Shown here in pieces: positions 35,122 to 44,676 of a stretch of DNA of 64,000 bases (within the stretch, counting starts at the first letter, position 1; every line of letters begins with the position of its first letter). The DNA is taken from assembly GCA_937128795.1 (NCBI GenBank), contig CAKZMQ010000023.1, positions 1 through 64,000 of the forward strand. Reading direction: 5' to 3'. Origin of the DNA: an uncultured Solirubrobacterales bacterium. Lineage in GTDB: Bacteria > Actinomycetota > Thermoleophilia > Solirubrobacterales > JACPNS01. The translations under genes and the position numbers were made by a program. Under the pieces are notes generated by a model. That model did no database searches and had not been told where the DNA came from. It was given only the letters and a program-made list of their open reading frames with translations.

Positions 35122-36158
35122 TCGTTCGTCAACCGATCGCGCTGTTGATCGTGATCGCCGCGCTCGCGCCGATCGCCGCTATCGGATGCGGCGACGACGA
35201 TCCGAAAAAGTCCGCAGTGCGCAATGACGACGGCATCGTCGTTACGCCATTCAACGGACCGCGGATCGAGGTTGCTCGTCGACCGATCGCCGTCGCGACG
35301 GGGGAGGGTGGCGTCTGGGTGGCCAGCATGGCTGGTGGGGTCGTCACGAAGATCGACCCTGGAACCGGCAAAGCAGTCGGCAAACCGACTCCGACCGACG
35401 ATTCGCCCTACGCGATCCACGTCGCATTCGGCAAGGTCTGGGTCGCAACGTTCCAGAACGACAAGTTGATCCAGATCGATCCGCAGACGCGCAAGGTTGT
35501 GAAGACGACGAAGGTCGCAAATCGACCATTCGGATTGACCAGTGGATTCGGTTCGATGTGGGTGACGAGTATTCGCGGCGAGACGCTCAGTCGCATTGAT
35601 CCGAGCAGCGGCGAAGCCGTTGGCGACGCGATTCAGCTCTCCGGTCCGCCGCATCAGGTGGCTGCTGGGCTCGGCTACGTCTGGGTGACGAACATCCGCG
35701 ATGGCGTGGTCGACAAGATTGACCCCAAGACGAATGCGGTCGTCGACGAGATCAAGGTCGATTCGGCGCCGAGCGCAGTGGTGACGGCGGCAGGGTCCGT
35801 CTGGGTCGCAAACGTTCGCCGCGCCGAACTGGTGAAGGATCCGGACACCGGCAAGAACCGGATTGAACAGCTACCGGCGACGGTCTGGCGCGTCGATCCG
35901 GAGACCGGCAAACGCATTGGCCGTCCGATCGAAGTTCCGATTCGTCCATATGCGATGGCGGGCGACGCAGAAAACGTCTGGGTCGTGAGCATCGACGGTG
36001 ACACGTTGCTGCGTATCGACGCCAGGACCGGGGAGCGCGAAAAGCTTCCGATCGGGATCGGCAATGCGCCTACCGACGTCGCGATCGGATTTGGGCGCGT
36101 TTGGGTACCGCTCTCGCGCGAAGATGAACTCGCCGAGTACGACCCCGAAGCGCGCTAG
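35118..36158 (+). CDS. beta-propeller lipoprotein (YVTN/NHL-like)
   Basis: A 346-residue lipoprotein. The ATG at 35118 overlaps the previous stop and gives a signal peptide, LLIVIAALAPIAAIGC, whose Cys is the lipidation site. About seven repeats of roughly 42 residues follow the pattern V(W)V(AT)...IDP.TG..V (for example GGVWVASMAGGVVTKIDPGT, FGKVWVATFQNDKLIQIDP). This makes a seven-bladed propeller. There is no enzymatic signature; it is probably a binding scaffold outside the membrane. It pairs with the upstream GT-C protein, suggesting a joint envelope role. Confidence 0.85.
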   Translation: MIVRQPIALLIVIAALAPIAAIGCGDDDPKKSAVRNDDGIVVTPFNGPRIEVARRPIAVATGEGGVWVASMAGGVVTKIDPGTGKAVGKPTPTDDSPYAIHVAFGKVWVATFQNDKLIQIDPQTRKVVKTTKVANRPFGLTSGFGSMWVTSIRGETLSRIDPSSGEAVGDAIQLSGPPHQVAAGLGYVWVTNIRDGVVDKIDPKTNAVVDEIKVDSAPSAVVTAAGSVWVANVRRAELVKDPDTGKNRIEQLPATVWRVDPETGKRIGRPIEVPIRPYAMAGDAENVWVVSIDGDTLLRIDARTGEREKLPIGIGNAPTDVAIGFGRVWVPLSREDELAEYDPEAR

Positions 36159-36178
36159 AAAAAAACCCGCTGGAAGTA

Positions 36179-37705
36179 CTACTGGGGACCGAGGTACCGC
36201 ATGTAGACCTGCGGCACGCCGGTGAAGTTGCGGAGCAGCTGATCAATGCTCTGATCTGCGGATTCGAACAACACGTAGTTTCCGCGTGAGCTGGTCTTCG
36301 GGTTGCTCGAAGAGGTTGTCAAGTATTTGTTGTCCCAGTTCCGCGACTCCAGCGAAACATTTCGCGTCGGCGCGTTCCAGAGGAACATGTCGCGCACGCC
36401 GTTCGGGTCCGGGATCACGCTGTAGGAAGGACGGAAGTTCGTTGCATCACTGTCGAACAGCACGAATTCGCCTGCGTTTGACATGACGGGGTTGTTCGAT
36501 GCACCGTTGCCGATTCCCTCGATGCCCTTGGACACCCAATTGAGCTTCACGCGCTTCTTCTTGAGGTCGGCGCGCGCGATGTCCGAGACGTTGTTTCCGT
36601 CACCAGGAAGCAGATTCGTGGCGTCGGTCTTGAACGACACCCAACGGGCGTCATCCGTGGTTGTCGGCTGCGTGGACGGTCCGTTGCCTGCACGCCCAGA
36701 GCGATTGGCCGAGACCAGCCGCGTGTCGAACTTGAGCATCTGGTGGCCCTTGCCGCGATACCGCGTGTACTTGCGAACGAAAGTTCGGATGTAGATGTCG
36801 GCGTTCGAGGAGCGATCTCCGCGGGCGAGGTTGCGCGCGGTGGATGTGAAGACCACTGCCTTGCCGGCGCCGGCGAAGTACGGCTCGAAGCTGTCGCCGT
36901 TACCCGGTCGGCCCGACTTGCTCGCCGATGCAAGGAACGTCATCCGCTTAAATCCTCTGTCGTGGCCCTTGCCACTGCGCACGTGTACGTAGACCTGCTT
37001 GTGTCCGCCGGTGCCTCCCGACGACTTGGCTGTGCGCCATGAAGTTCTGATGACCTTCTTGAGAGCAAGATTCGTGGCGGTCGAAGTGAACGCGACTCGC
37101 TCACAGTCGCCGTCGACGGATACGTCAAAGCTCGGACCGTTCGCCTGTCTACCGGCGCTATTGACCGAGACTCGGGTGATCTTGTTCTTCTTCAAGTCGT
37201 AGACGAACGCGTCGGCGGCTTCGTTGGTGTCGCCGGGTACAAGGTTTGATGCCTCTGAAATGAAGCCGATACAGCGTGGCGCGTTGTGTGACGAGCCGTC
37301 GACTTCGGGAGCATAGGAGCGGCCATTTGCTGGTGCACCGCCCATTCCCTTAGAAACGAGTTGCGCCGGACCCATCGACCATGGTGTGCCGTTCCTGCCC
37401 CACGGTGCTGCACGGCGAACCATGAAGACGTCCGTCACGCCGTTCGTGTCGCCCTCGACAATGTTGCTGGCGTCAGACTCGTAGGCTGCGACGCGGGCGA
37501 TGCGTTGATCGTGCGAAACCGTTCCGTGTCGAGACGGGCCGTTGGGAATGCCGCCCGAAAGCGACCGCGAAAACAAAAAAGTCGTTCGTACGGATTCGCG
37601 CGCCGTGGCGGCGTCGGCCGTACTCGATAGTAAAAATACCGGAACGGTCAGTGCGGCGCAGGCCAGAACGGCGAGCGTGAGCGATGTCCTCCATGACAGT
37701 GTCAC
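36179..37705 (-). CDS. secreted WD40/TolB-like beta-propeller protein
   Basis: A 508-residue exported protein with signal peptide LAVLACAALTVPVFLLSSTADA. It contains at least five repeats of the type SDASN(I/L)V.GDTN..(T/A)D(V/A)F.. (for example YESDASNIVEGDTNGVTDVF, SEASNLVPGDTNEAADAF, TDATNLLPGDGNNVSDIARA), each starting a propeller blade. Repeats end with R.S....G.. motifs. Related proteins are abundant in exported proteomes of soil actinobacteria and are of unknown function. The gene is convergent with the preceding lipoprotein gene. Confidence 0.82.
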   Translation of the reverse strand: MTLSWRTSLTLAVLACAALTVPVFLLSSTADAATARESVRTTFLFSRSLSGGIPNGPSRHGTVSHDQRIARVAAYESDASNIVEGDTNGVTDVFMVRRAAPWGRNGTPWSMGPAQLVSKGMGGAPANGRSYAPEVDGSSHNAPRCIGFISEASNLVPGDTNEAADAFVYDLKKNKITRVSVNSAGRQANGPSFDVSVDGDCERVAFTSTATNLALKKVIRTSWRTAKSSGGTGGHKQVYVHVRSGKGHDRGFKRMTFLASASKSGRPGNGDSFEPYFAGAGKAVVFTSTARNLARGDRSSNADIYIRTFVRKYTRYRGKGHQMLKFDTRLVSANRSGRAGNGPSTQPTTTDDARWVSFKTDATNLLPGDGNNVSDIARADLKKKRVKLNWVSKGIEGIGNGASNNPVMSNAGEFVLFDSDATNFRPSYSVIPDPNGVRDMFLWNAPTRNVSLESRNWDNKYLTTSSSNPKTSSRGNYVLFESADQSIDQLLRNFTGVPQVYMRYLGPQ

Positions 37706-37852
37706 AACATTTCTATCGGAGGCAGCCCGGGAAAGGTTTAGTTAATTTTCGTTTTCCACTCGCACTCAGGAATTCGAATTCGGTCGATCCTCCTTGCCAT
37801 GCGCGGTCGGCGTGGCTGATCGTTCTAATCGGTACTGCGTACAGCGGCTTGG

Positions 37853-39577
37853 TCAGTTCGCGCAGGGGCCTTGATTGAGGCGATAGACGTCGATTTCCGG
37901 CCCCGGTCGCTCGAATGCGAGCGGGTAGTAGTTGTACGAGATATCGAAGTTGAAGGTCGGTACCGGTCGCCCGGGACGCATCGGGCTGAATCTCGCGATG
38001 CGTTCGGCGCGTTGCTCGAGCTCTGCGTAGTAGGCCGCCGCCGCGGGTCGTTTGGATGGATCCTTCGTGACCCGCCCTTTCTGGATGCTGCCGGTCACCA
38101 CGTAGCAGTAGCCCTGCTGGGCGAACTCGTCGATCCTCGCCGGCGAGAGCGCCTGCGCCTGCTTTTCGATCTCCGCACCTCGCGGCAACGGGTACAACTC
38201 GAACGCCGGCTCGGCTCCGCGCTCGCTGTTCTTGTTGAAGTAGGCGAACGGAGCGATCAACTCGAAGGCGATCTTTTCGTTCTCACCGACGTTCTCGAGC
38301 AGCCATTTCTTTGCTTGGTTGCGAGTGTCGGTCCTGCTCAAAACGACATCGTTGTGAATCACGTGTACCAGCGGGCTCAGCAGCACCACGAACAGCAGGC
38401 CGACGATCGCAATGCCGGTCATCCTGTTCTGCCGCCCAGGTTCGTCGCCGGTCTTTCGTTCGGCTATGGACCTGCCGATCATGCGGCCGATCTCGACTAC
38501 GCCGTACGCGGCGAACAGCGCGAGCACCGGATAGACCGGCATCAGCCAGCGCGCGTAAAAGCGGACTTGATTGCCCATGAACAGCCAGACGATCACGGTG
38601 AAGAGCACGAATGGCAACGCCTTGCGCCAGTCCTTGCGCAGGGCGAGTACGGCACCGACGATGCTCATCAGGAATGGCAGCGCGCCGAAGCCCCACAACA
38701 ACGTCTTCAGGTAGTAGATCCAGCCGGTCGTGTCGTCCGTGCCGAGTTTCTCTACGCCGCTGCTTAGTGACGACTGGCGTCTCAGGTCGCCGAGAAACTT
38801 GTCGGCATCGAGCACTGCGAACGGATTTGAAACCACGAACGCGAGTAGCGAGATTGCCGCAGCGCCGACCAGATACATGAACTCGCGCTTGGCTCGTTCG
38901 CGATCCTCCCACGCGCGGATCGCCCAGGCTGCGAAGATCGCCACAGATAGCGCTGCGGCTGTGTACTTGGTACCGGTCGCCAGTCCGAGACCGAGTCCGG
39001 CGACCGCATAGTCGACCAGATTTCCACGCGTCACGATGCCCGCCAGTCCGAGCAGCCCAATGCAAAGCGGAAACAGCATCGGGACGTCGTTGAGCGCGAT
39101 GTGCGCGTAGTGGACGGGCAGGAAAGTGAACGTCAAGAAGGCCGTCGCGACGAGACCGACTGCTGTGCCATAGAGCCGTTTGCCCGCGAAGTAGAGAATC
39201 CATGCCGCCGCGAGGCCAAGTGCCGTGCTCGCGAGGCGAGCGATCAGGTAGAGCGTCGTCGGGTCGCCATCGAATGCGGCTCTGACCGGCTCGCCTAGCG
39301 AGCCGATCGGCGAGACGCCGTACGCGATCGCAAACAGGACGTGCAGCAGGTACGTGTAGGCCGGCGGGTTCTGGAAATACTTCGGATTCAGGCCGTTTTC
39401 GAACATCTCCACGGCGGATTCGGTGAAATGCGCGTATTCGTCGAGGTGGAATGCGACTGGCAGGCCGTGGCGGATCCCCCAGATGCGCAAGATCAACCCG
39501 AACAGGAGGATTCCGGAGAGCGTCCATGCGGCCGCTGAGACCTTCGAAGGCCAGGGCCTTTTGCGCGCGGCGTTCAC
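37853..39577 (-). CDS. glycosyltransferase family 39-like (PMT_2) membrane protein
   Basis: A 574-residue polytopic membrane protein. The N-terminal loop FHLDEYAHFTESAVEMF has the Asp-Glu pair typical of PMT_2/ArnT-like GT-C enzymes, followed by NPPAYTYLLHVLF. About 11 membrane segments precede a soluble C-terminal domain of about 140 residues (NQAKKWLLENVGENEKIAFE ...). The donor is predicted to be a polyprenyl-phosphate sugar. The start, ATG 39577, lies 59 bases from the palindrome at 39636-39655 and is divergent from the acyl-CoA dehydrogenase gene. Confidence 0.87.
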   Translation of the reverse strand: MNAARKRPWPSKVSAAAWTLSGILLFGLILRIWGIRHGLPVAFHLDEYAHFTESAVEMFENGLNPKYFQNPPAYTYLLHVLFAIAYGVSPIGSLGEPVRAAFDGDPTTLYLIARLASTALGLAAAWILYFAGKRLYGTAVGLVATAFLTFTFLPVHYAHIALNDVPMLFPLCIGLLGLAGIVTRGNLVDYAVAGLGLGLATGTKYTAAALSVAIFAAWAIRAWEDRERAKREFMYLVGAAAISLLAFVVSNPFAVLDADKFLGDLRRQSSLSSGVEKLGTDDTTGWIYYLKTLLWGFGALPFLMSIVGAVLALRKDWRKALPFVLFTVIVWLFMGNQVRFYARWLMPVYPVLALFAAYGVVEIGRMIGRSIAERKTGDEPGRQNRMTGIAIVGLLFVVLLSPLVHVIHNDVVLSRTDTRNQAKKWLLENVGENEKIAFELIAPFAYFNKNSERGAEPAFELYPLPRGAEIEKQAQALSPARIDEFAQQGYCYVVTGSIQKGRVTKDPSKRPAAAAYYAELEQRAERIARFSPMRPGRPVPTFNFDISYNYYPLAFERPGPEIDVYRLNQGPCAN

Positions 39578-39635
39578 GGCGTGGAACAGTATCGGCGAGC
39601 GGGATGCGACGCGATCGGTTGCGAACGTGTACCGT

Positions 39636-39655
39636 ATGTGAATCCGGATTCACAT
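39636..39655. promoter_or_regulatory. 20-bp perfect palindrome, probable TetR operator
   Basis: The core GTGAATCCGGATTCAC (39638-39653) extends by AT/AT on each side to 20 perfectly symmetric bases without spacer. It lies 69 bases before the ATG of the AidB-like gene, the first gene of an operon whose third gene is a TetR regulator. The arrangement fits autoregulation. Confidence 0.75.
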
Positions 39656-39724
39656 TGTTTGTACGCACTCGCGTTCGTCTCGTTCAGTCAGTTCGAATCG
39701 CTCACCTCGATCAAGCGGAGTCAC

Positions 39725-41326
39725 ATGTATTCAGTGCCGACAACTCACGACGTCACCAACCAATCTGTTGCGCTCGAACCGTTCGACCATTTCAATAGCG
39801 ATCTAGCGTTGAAGGAGGGCATCGCCCGCGAAGGCGGGGATTGGGGGTTCGATCGCCTCAGCGCGCTTGGCGCGCTCGCCGGTCAGCCGGAGCAGCGTGA
39901 GCACTGCGTACGCGCCGAGGCGAACGAACCGAAACTGCGCACACACGACCGTTTCGGTCACCGAGTTGACGAGGTCGAGCTCGACCCCTCCTGGCACCAT
40001 CTGCTGGGTACGGGAATTGAGCATCAGTGCCACTCCTTGCCGTGGCGAGACCCGCAGCCGGGCGCGCACGTGGTTCGCGCCGGGCTGTTTCATATTTGGA
40101 GCCAGACTAACGGCGGCGTGATGTGCCCGATCTCGATGACGCACGCGGTGATCCCGCCATTGCGCAACCACGCACCGGAGATCGCCGAAGAGTGGGAGGA
40201 CCGACTGACGGTGCCCGACTATGAGCGCGGTGCGATCGCCGGAATGGCGATGACCGAAAAACAGGGCGGATCCGATGTTCGAGCCAATACGACTCGCGCC
40301 GAGCCGAACGGCGATGAGTACGAGTTGTGGGGCCACAAATGGTTCTGCTCGTATCCGCCCTGCGACGTCTTTCTCGTGCTCGCGCAGGCTCCGGGCGGAT
40401 TGTCGTGTTTCTTCATCGAGCGCGGACCGGGTATGGAGTTTCAACGGCTCAAGGACAAGCTCGGCACGCGGTCTTTGGCTTCGAGTGAGGTTGAGTTCCG
40501 CGGCATTCGCGCACGTCTGGTCGGCGAGGAGGGGCGCGGCGTACCGACGATCATCGGGATGGTCAATCACACGCGACTCGACTGCATGATCGGCTCGACA
40601 GCGGCGATGCGTCGCGGAGTGCTCGAGGCGACGCATCACGCCCGCAACCGCAGGGCGTTCGGCGCGCTGCTGATCGACCAGCCGGCGATGCAGAATGTGC
40701 TTGCTGATCTCGCGATCGAGTCGGAGGCTGCGACCGCAGCAATGCTGCGTGTGGCCCGGGCATTCGACGAAGGCGACGAACCTTTGCGCCGATTCGCCAC
40801 GGCGGTGTTGAAATATTGGGTCTGCAAGCGCGCGCCGGGTCACGCCGGTGAGTCGCTGGAGTGCCTCGGCGGGAACGGCTACGTCGAGGAATCCGGCATG
40901 CCGCTGCTGTACCGCGATGCTCCGTTGATGTCAATCTGGGAAGGCTCGGGCAACGTCGCCGCGCTCGACGTGTTGCGGGCGATGGCGAAGGAGCCGGAGG
41001 GCTTGCCGGCGTTTCTTGCGGAGTGCGAACTGGCGCGTGGTACCGACGCTCGATACGACGCGCATTTGGATGCCGTGTCTGAGCGTTTGGCGAGTTTGGC
41101 GGAAGGCGATCGCGATGCAGCGATCATCGACGCGCAGTTCTCGGCGCGTCGCGTCGTCGAGGACCTTGGCGTCGCGTTTCAGGCAGGCATTCTGCTGCGG
41201 CACGGCGACGAGGCGGTTGCCGACGGCTTTTGCGCGGGACGGCTGGGAGCGGGCGGCAAGGCGTATGGCACGTTGCCGCGCGGCGTCGATGCCCGGGCGA
41301 TCATCGAACGGGTGATTCCGGCGTGA
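39725..41326 (+). CDS. AidB-like acyl-CoA dehydrogenase
   Basis: A 533-residue flavoprotein of the AidB/isovaleryl-CoA dehydrogenase branch. It has GMAMTEKQGGSDVRANTTRA (AidB signature), LWGHKWFCSYPPCDVFLVLA and ECLGGNGYVEESGMPLLYRD. The N-terminal 150 residues form the extra domain typical of AidB. The C-terminus has an additional helical domain. The E. coli homologue is DNA-alkylation inducible, but most relatives act on acyl-CoA. Company with an enoyl-CoA hydratase favours lipid metabolism. ATG 39725 has GGAG 5 bases ahead. The stop overlaps the hydratase start (GTGA). Confidence 0.88.
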   Translation: MYSVPTTHDVTNQSVALEPFDHFNSDLALKEGIAREGGDWGFDRLSALGALAGQPEQREHCVRAEANEPKLRTHDRFGHRVDEVELDPSWHHLLGTGIEHQCHSLPWRDPQPGAHVVRAGLFHIWSQTNGGVMCPISMTHAVIPPLRNHAPEIAEEWEDRLTVPDYERGAIAGMAMTEKQGGSDVRANTTRAEPNGDEYELWGHKWFCSYPPCDVFLVLAQAPGGLSCFFIERGPGMEFQRLKDKLGTRSLASSEVEFRGIRARLVGEEGRGVPTIIGMVNHTRLDCMIGSTAAMRRGVLEATHHARNRRAFGALLIDQPAMQNVLADLAIESEAATAAMLRVARAFDEGDEPLRRFATAVLKYWVCKRAPGHAGESLECLGGNGYVEESGMPLLYRDAPLMSIWEGSGNVAALDVLRAMAKEPEGLPAFLAECELARGTDARYDAHLDAVSERLASLAEGDRDAAIIDAQFSARRVVEDLGVAFQAGILLRHGDEAVADGFCAGRLGAGGKAYGTLPRGVDARAIIERVIPA

Positions 41327-42252
41327 GCGAGGATCCACGTCCAGCGGTGCCGACCGTTGCATATGAGGTGTCTGACCGCGTTGCCCGCATCGTGCTCAAC
41401 CGCCCTGACCGAGGCAACGGGATCACACCCGAGTTGCTGCGCCAACTCGCAGAATGCGTCGAGCAGGCCGATCTCGATCCGAGTGTCCACGTACTGCTGC
41501 TTTCGGGTGCCGGAAGCGGGTTCTGCGGCGGTTATGACTTGGTCGACAGTGCCGAAGGCATGGCCGCTCGCGACACCGCGCCCGTGGCGGCCGCTGGCTC
41601 GCCGATCGACCCCGCAGTGATCGCCGCCAACCACGACCCGAGCTCGCCGTGGGACCCGATGACCGACTTTGCGATGATGAGTCGCAACGTAAAGGTTTTC
41701 ATGAAATTGTTCGAGTGCGACAAGCCTGTCGTCTGCAAGATCCATGGTTTCTGTGTCGCCGGCGGCACCGACATGGCCCTCTGCTCGGATCTCGTGGTCG
41801 CCGCAGCTGACGCGAAGATCGGCTACCCGCCGGCGCGTGTTTGGGGGTCCCCGACGACGGCGCTCTGGGCGCATCGCATCGGCCCTCAGCGAGCAAAGCG
41901 ACTGTTGTTCACCGGAGATTCGATCAGTGGGACAACGGCGGCCGAATGGGGCTTGGCGATCGAGGCGCCAAGCGCCGCACAGCTCGACGAGCGGACCGAT
42001 CGGTTGGTCGAGCGGATCGCGAGGATGCCGCTCAACCAGCTGATGATGATGAAGTTGCTCGTGAACCAGACGATCGAAGCCCAGGGGTTGCGCGGCGCGC
42101 AGATCCTTGGGACAGTTTTCGACGGCATCACGCGTCACACTGCAGAGGGTTATGAGTTTCAGGAGCTCGCGGCGCGCGAGGGCTTTCGTGAAGCGGTACG
42201 CCAGCGAGACGAACCGTTTGGGGACTTTGGACTCTCGGGGGAAACTGTGTGA
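41323..42252 (+). CDS. enoyl-CoA hydratase/isomerase (crotonase) family protein
   Basis: A 309-residue crotonase. Landmarks are RIVLNRPDRGNGITPELLRQ, the oxyanion segment VLLLSGAGSGFCGGYDLVDS and IHGFCVAGGTDMALCSDLVV. The second catalytic position lies near GYPPARVWGSPTTALWAHRI. An insert of about 40 residues (SPIDPAVIAANHDPSSPWDP) follows the first oxyanion loop, unlike short hydratases. Substrates are acyl-CoA esters. The GTG start overlaps the dehydrogenase stop, and the TetR gene overlaps its own stop, so all three are one coupled operon. Confidence 0.9.
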   Translation: MSEDPRPAVPTVAYEVSDRVARIVLNRPDRGNGITPELLRQLAECVEQADLDPSVHVLLLSGAGSGFCGGYDLVDSAEGMAARDTAPVAAAGSPIDPAVIAANHDPSSPWDPMTDFAMMSRNVKVFMKLFECDKPVVCKIHGFCVAGGTDMALCSDLVVAAADAKIGYPPARVWGSPTTALWAHRIGPQRAKRLLFTGDSISGTTAAEWGLAIEAPSAAQLDERTDRLVERIARMPLNQLMMMKLLVNQTIEAQGLRGAQILGTVFDGITRHTAEGYEFQELAAREGFREAVRQRDEPFGDFGLSGETV

Positions 42253-42848
42253 ACGCGCAAAACGTTTCCGTCGGGCGACGCGTCGGCACGCGCGAACGTC
42301 TTGTCGCGGCGACAATCGAACTGTTGCAGGAGGGCGGCTACGCCGCGGCAGGCGTCAATGAAATTACTGGGCGCATCGACGTGGCCGCTGGCACGCTGTA
42401 TCGCCACTTTCCGTCGAAGGCGGAACTGTTCGTGGAGGTCTTTCGCGACGTCTGCGATCGCGAATATCAAGCGATGCGTCTCGCCGGCGAGACCGCCGGC
42501 AGCGCAGGTGACCGAGTCGATGCGGTCGTCGAGGTATTTGCCGAACGTGCACTGCAGAATCCGCGACTGGCGTGGGCACTGCTCGCAGAGCCGGTCGACC
42601 CGCTCGTCGATGCCGAACGACTGGAGTTTCGTCGTCGCTACCGCGATTTGATCGCCGGTCATCTTCAATCAGGGATCGACTCCGGCGAGTTGCCCGCGCA
42701 GGATGCCAAACTCGTGGCCGCGGCGCTGGTTGGTGCGATCGGCGACGGCTTGGTTGGCCCACTGGCGCCGAGTGAGTCGACACCGACGCATCGCGCTGTT
42801 GTGATCGCCGAATTGCAACGATTCTGCCGCCGGGCGATCGGCACATGA
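42249..42848 (+). CDS. TetR-family transcriptional repressor
   Basis: A 199-residue TetR protein with a GTG start overlapping the hydratase stop. The N-terminal helix-turn-helix is textbook: RERLVAATIELLQEGGYAAA, then ITGRIDVAAGTLYRHFPSKAEL. The ligand domain (residues 75-199) is all helical and would suit an acyl-CoA or acyl-like effector given the operon partners. The best candidate binding site is the 20-bp palindrome at 39636-39655, which is also placed to affect the divergent GT39 gene. Confidence 0.92.
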   Translation: MNAQNVSVGRRVGTRERLVAATIELLQEGGYAAAGVNEITGRIDVAAGTLYRHFPSKAELFVEVFRDVCDREYQAMRLAGETAGSAGDRVDAVVEVFAERALQNPRLAWALLAEPVDPLVDAERLEFRRRYRDLIAGHLQSGIDSGELPAQDAKLVAAALVGAIGDGLVGPLAPSESTPTHRAVVIAELQRFCRRAIGT

Positions 42849-42913
42849 TCGCTTGTTGAAGCCAGCTGCTTATTGAACCCCGCGCTTATTGAACACCGTG
42901 TACTATTGCGCTC

Positions 42914-44017
42914 GTGCCTCCGACCATTACCGATGACAAGACCGCCCCTGCGCTCTCACTGCATGGCGAACCGGCAAACTTTGCCCTCGGTTACCACGAG
43001 GTTGCCCACGATACATGGGCTTGGTTACAGCCAAACGGAGCGTTGGGTGAGTCTAACTCCGGTCTGATCGTCTCGGGCGAACATGCCCTGGTCGTGGACT
43101 CACTGTGGGACCTGAAGTTGACACAGCGGATGCTCGACGAGGCGCGAAAAATCGTCGATGTCGCGCCCGAGGCGCTTGTCAATACGCATTCCGACGGCGA
43201 CCACGTTTGGGGCAATCAGCTCTTCAGCGGCGCGCGAATCATTTCGGGGTCGACGGCCAAGGATCTGATGACGCTCGACATGCCTAAGGATCTCCGCGCG
43301 ATGCGTACCGGCGGCAAAGCGCTGGCCGCGATCGGAGCGCTTCCGGTTCCCTTTGTCGGGACGGTCGACGTCGGCGACCTGCCGAGACTGCCGCTACGAG
43401 AAATGGGCAGAGAATTCGCCCCATTCGACTGGCGTGAGATCGAGCTGACGCTGCCGACCGAGACCTTCGACGGCGAGCTGGCGGTGCGGATTGGCGATCG
43501 CGAGGTCCAACTGATCGAAGTCGGTCCCGCGCACACCGGGGGCGACACAGTCGTTTGGGTGCCCGACGTCAACGTCTGCTTCGCGGCGGACATCCTTTTC
43601 ATCGACGGCACGCCGATCATGTGGGCAGGGCCGGTAAAGAGCTGGATCGCCGCGATCGATCGCATCAGCGCGCTCGGCGCCGAGCGCTACGTGCCCGGGC
43701 ACGGCCCGATCTGTGGGCAGAAAGAGGTCGATCTCGTGCGCGAGTACTTCGAGTGGGTGCAGAGCGAAGGCGTCACGCAGCTCGCGCGCGGCGTGAAGCC
43801 GGTCAAAGCAGCACGCAATCTGTTGCTCAGCAGCGAGTTCGAACAGCTCCCGTGGGCCAGATGGGACGATCCCGCGCGGCTGGTCGTGACGCTCTGCTCT
43901 GAGCAGCACCGGCGTGACGGCTCAACGGGTCAATTGCTCGGCGTCGGACGTTCGCGCGCGATCGCTTCGATGCAGGCCACGAAGACCGCGATCGCGCGAA
44001 AGCGAAAGCGCGGCTAG
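42914..44017 (+). CDS. metallo-beta-lactamase-fold hydrolase with HxDxDH site
   Basis: A 367-residue MBL-fold protein with a GTG start. The metal motif is NTHSDGDHVWGN, so H92-x-D94-x-D96-H97, where the family consensus is HxHxDH. Later ligands are in GPAHTGGDTVVWVP and VNVCFAADILF, and the last in RYVPGHGPICG. A 60-residue insert separates the metal motif from the second half. Function is unknown, as for many hydrolases of this large superfamily. A direct repeat CTTATTGAAC (about 42867 and 42885) precedes the gene. The next gene starts with no gap. Confidence 0.85.
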   Translation: MPPTITDDKTAPALSLHGEPANFALGYHEVAHDTWAWLQPNGALGESNSGLIVSGEHALVVDSLWDLKLTQRMLDEARKIVDVAPEALVNTHSDGDHVWGNQLFSGARIISGSTAKDLMTLDMPKDLRAMRTGGKALAAIGALPVPFVGTVDVGDLPRLPLREMGREFAPFDWREIELTLPTETFDGELAVRIGDREVQLIEVGPAHTGGDTVVWVPDVNVCFAADILFIDGTPIMWAGPVKSWIAAIDRISALGAERYVPGHGPICGQKEVDLVREYFEWVQSEGVTQLARGVKPVKAARNLLLSSEFEQLPWARWDDPARLVVTLCSEQHRRDGSTGQLLGVGRSRAIASMQATKTAIARKRKRG

Positions 44018-44581
44018 ATGGGCGATCGTCCCGACTGGCACGACTTGCCCGATCGCACCAACGACGATCGCATAAGTCGTTTTTCTCTGCACAATGGTGT
44101 GATCGCTGTCGCGAAACGCGCGACTCGTGGCCGTAGCTACCAGTTCATGCGAGTGGTCTCGATCAACCGCCGCCTGTTCCGTCCGTTCTTGGCCTGGAAT
44201 GCGCGCTTGATGCCGTTCGGCAAGCTCGACCGTCGCCAGACCGAGGTCGTGATCCTGCGCACGGCATGGCTCTGTCGGTCGAGGTACGAGTGGACTCAGC
44301 ACGTCGCGATCGGCAAATCTGTTGGCCTGACGGACGAGCAGATCGATGCTGTAGGGACAGACCCGACCAGCGAGGTACTCGACGAGCAAACACGTGTGCT
44401 GCTTGCTGCTGTGCCGGAGCTTCTCGATTCGCATGCACTGAGCCCAGAAACGTTCGACACGCTTGGCGAGTTCTTGACCCCGGCGGAGATACTTGAGTTC
44501 GTGATGTTGGTCGGCAACTACGCGATGCTCGCGGGCGCACTCAATTCGTTCGGTGTTCCGCTTGAACGCGCTTGGCGATGA
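44018..44581 (+). CDS. carboxymuconolactone decarboxylase / AhpD-like protein
   Basis: A 187-residue protein of the CMD fold. QTEVVILRTAWLCRSRYEWT, followed by QHVAIGKSVGLTDEQIDAV, is the core. Here a single Cys and the Glu/His pair stand where AhpD has CxxC, so peroxidase activity like AhpD is unlikely. The start codon follows the metallo-hydrolase stop directly, so the two are cotranscribed. CMD-like proteins beside MBL hydrolases often belong to degradation pathways, but no aromatic pathway genes are seen here. Confidence 0.88.
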   Translation: MGDRPDWHDLPDRTNDDRISRFSLHNGVIAVAKRATRGRSYQFMRVVSINRRLFRPFLAWNARLMPFGKLDRRQTEVVILRTAWLCRSRYEWTQHVAIGKSVGLTDEQIDAVGTDPTSEVLDEQTRVLLAAVPELLDSHALSPETFDTLGEFLTPAEILEFVMLVGNYAMLAGALNSFGVPLERAWR

Positions 44582-44676
44582 TTCTGCACCAGGTCAATCG
44601 AGTAGTCACCGGTTCGATGAAGCTGAAGTGGCGGCGCGCAAGGCCAGCGACCGTGTAACCGGAGCCCCTGCCAGCG

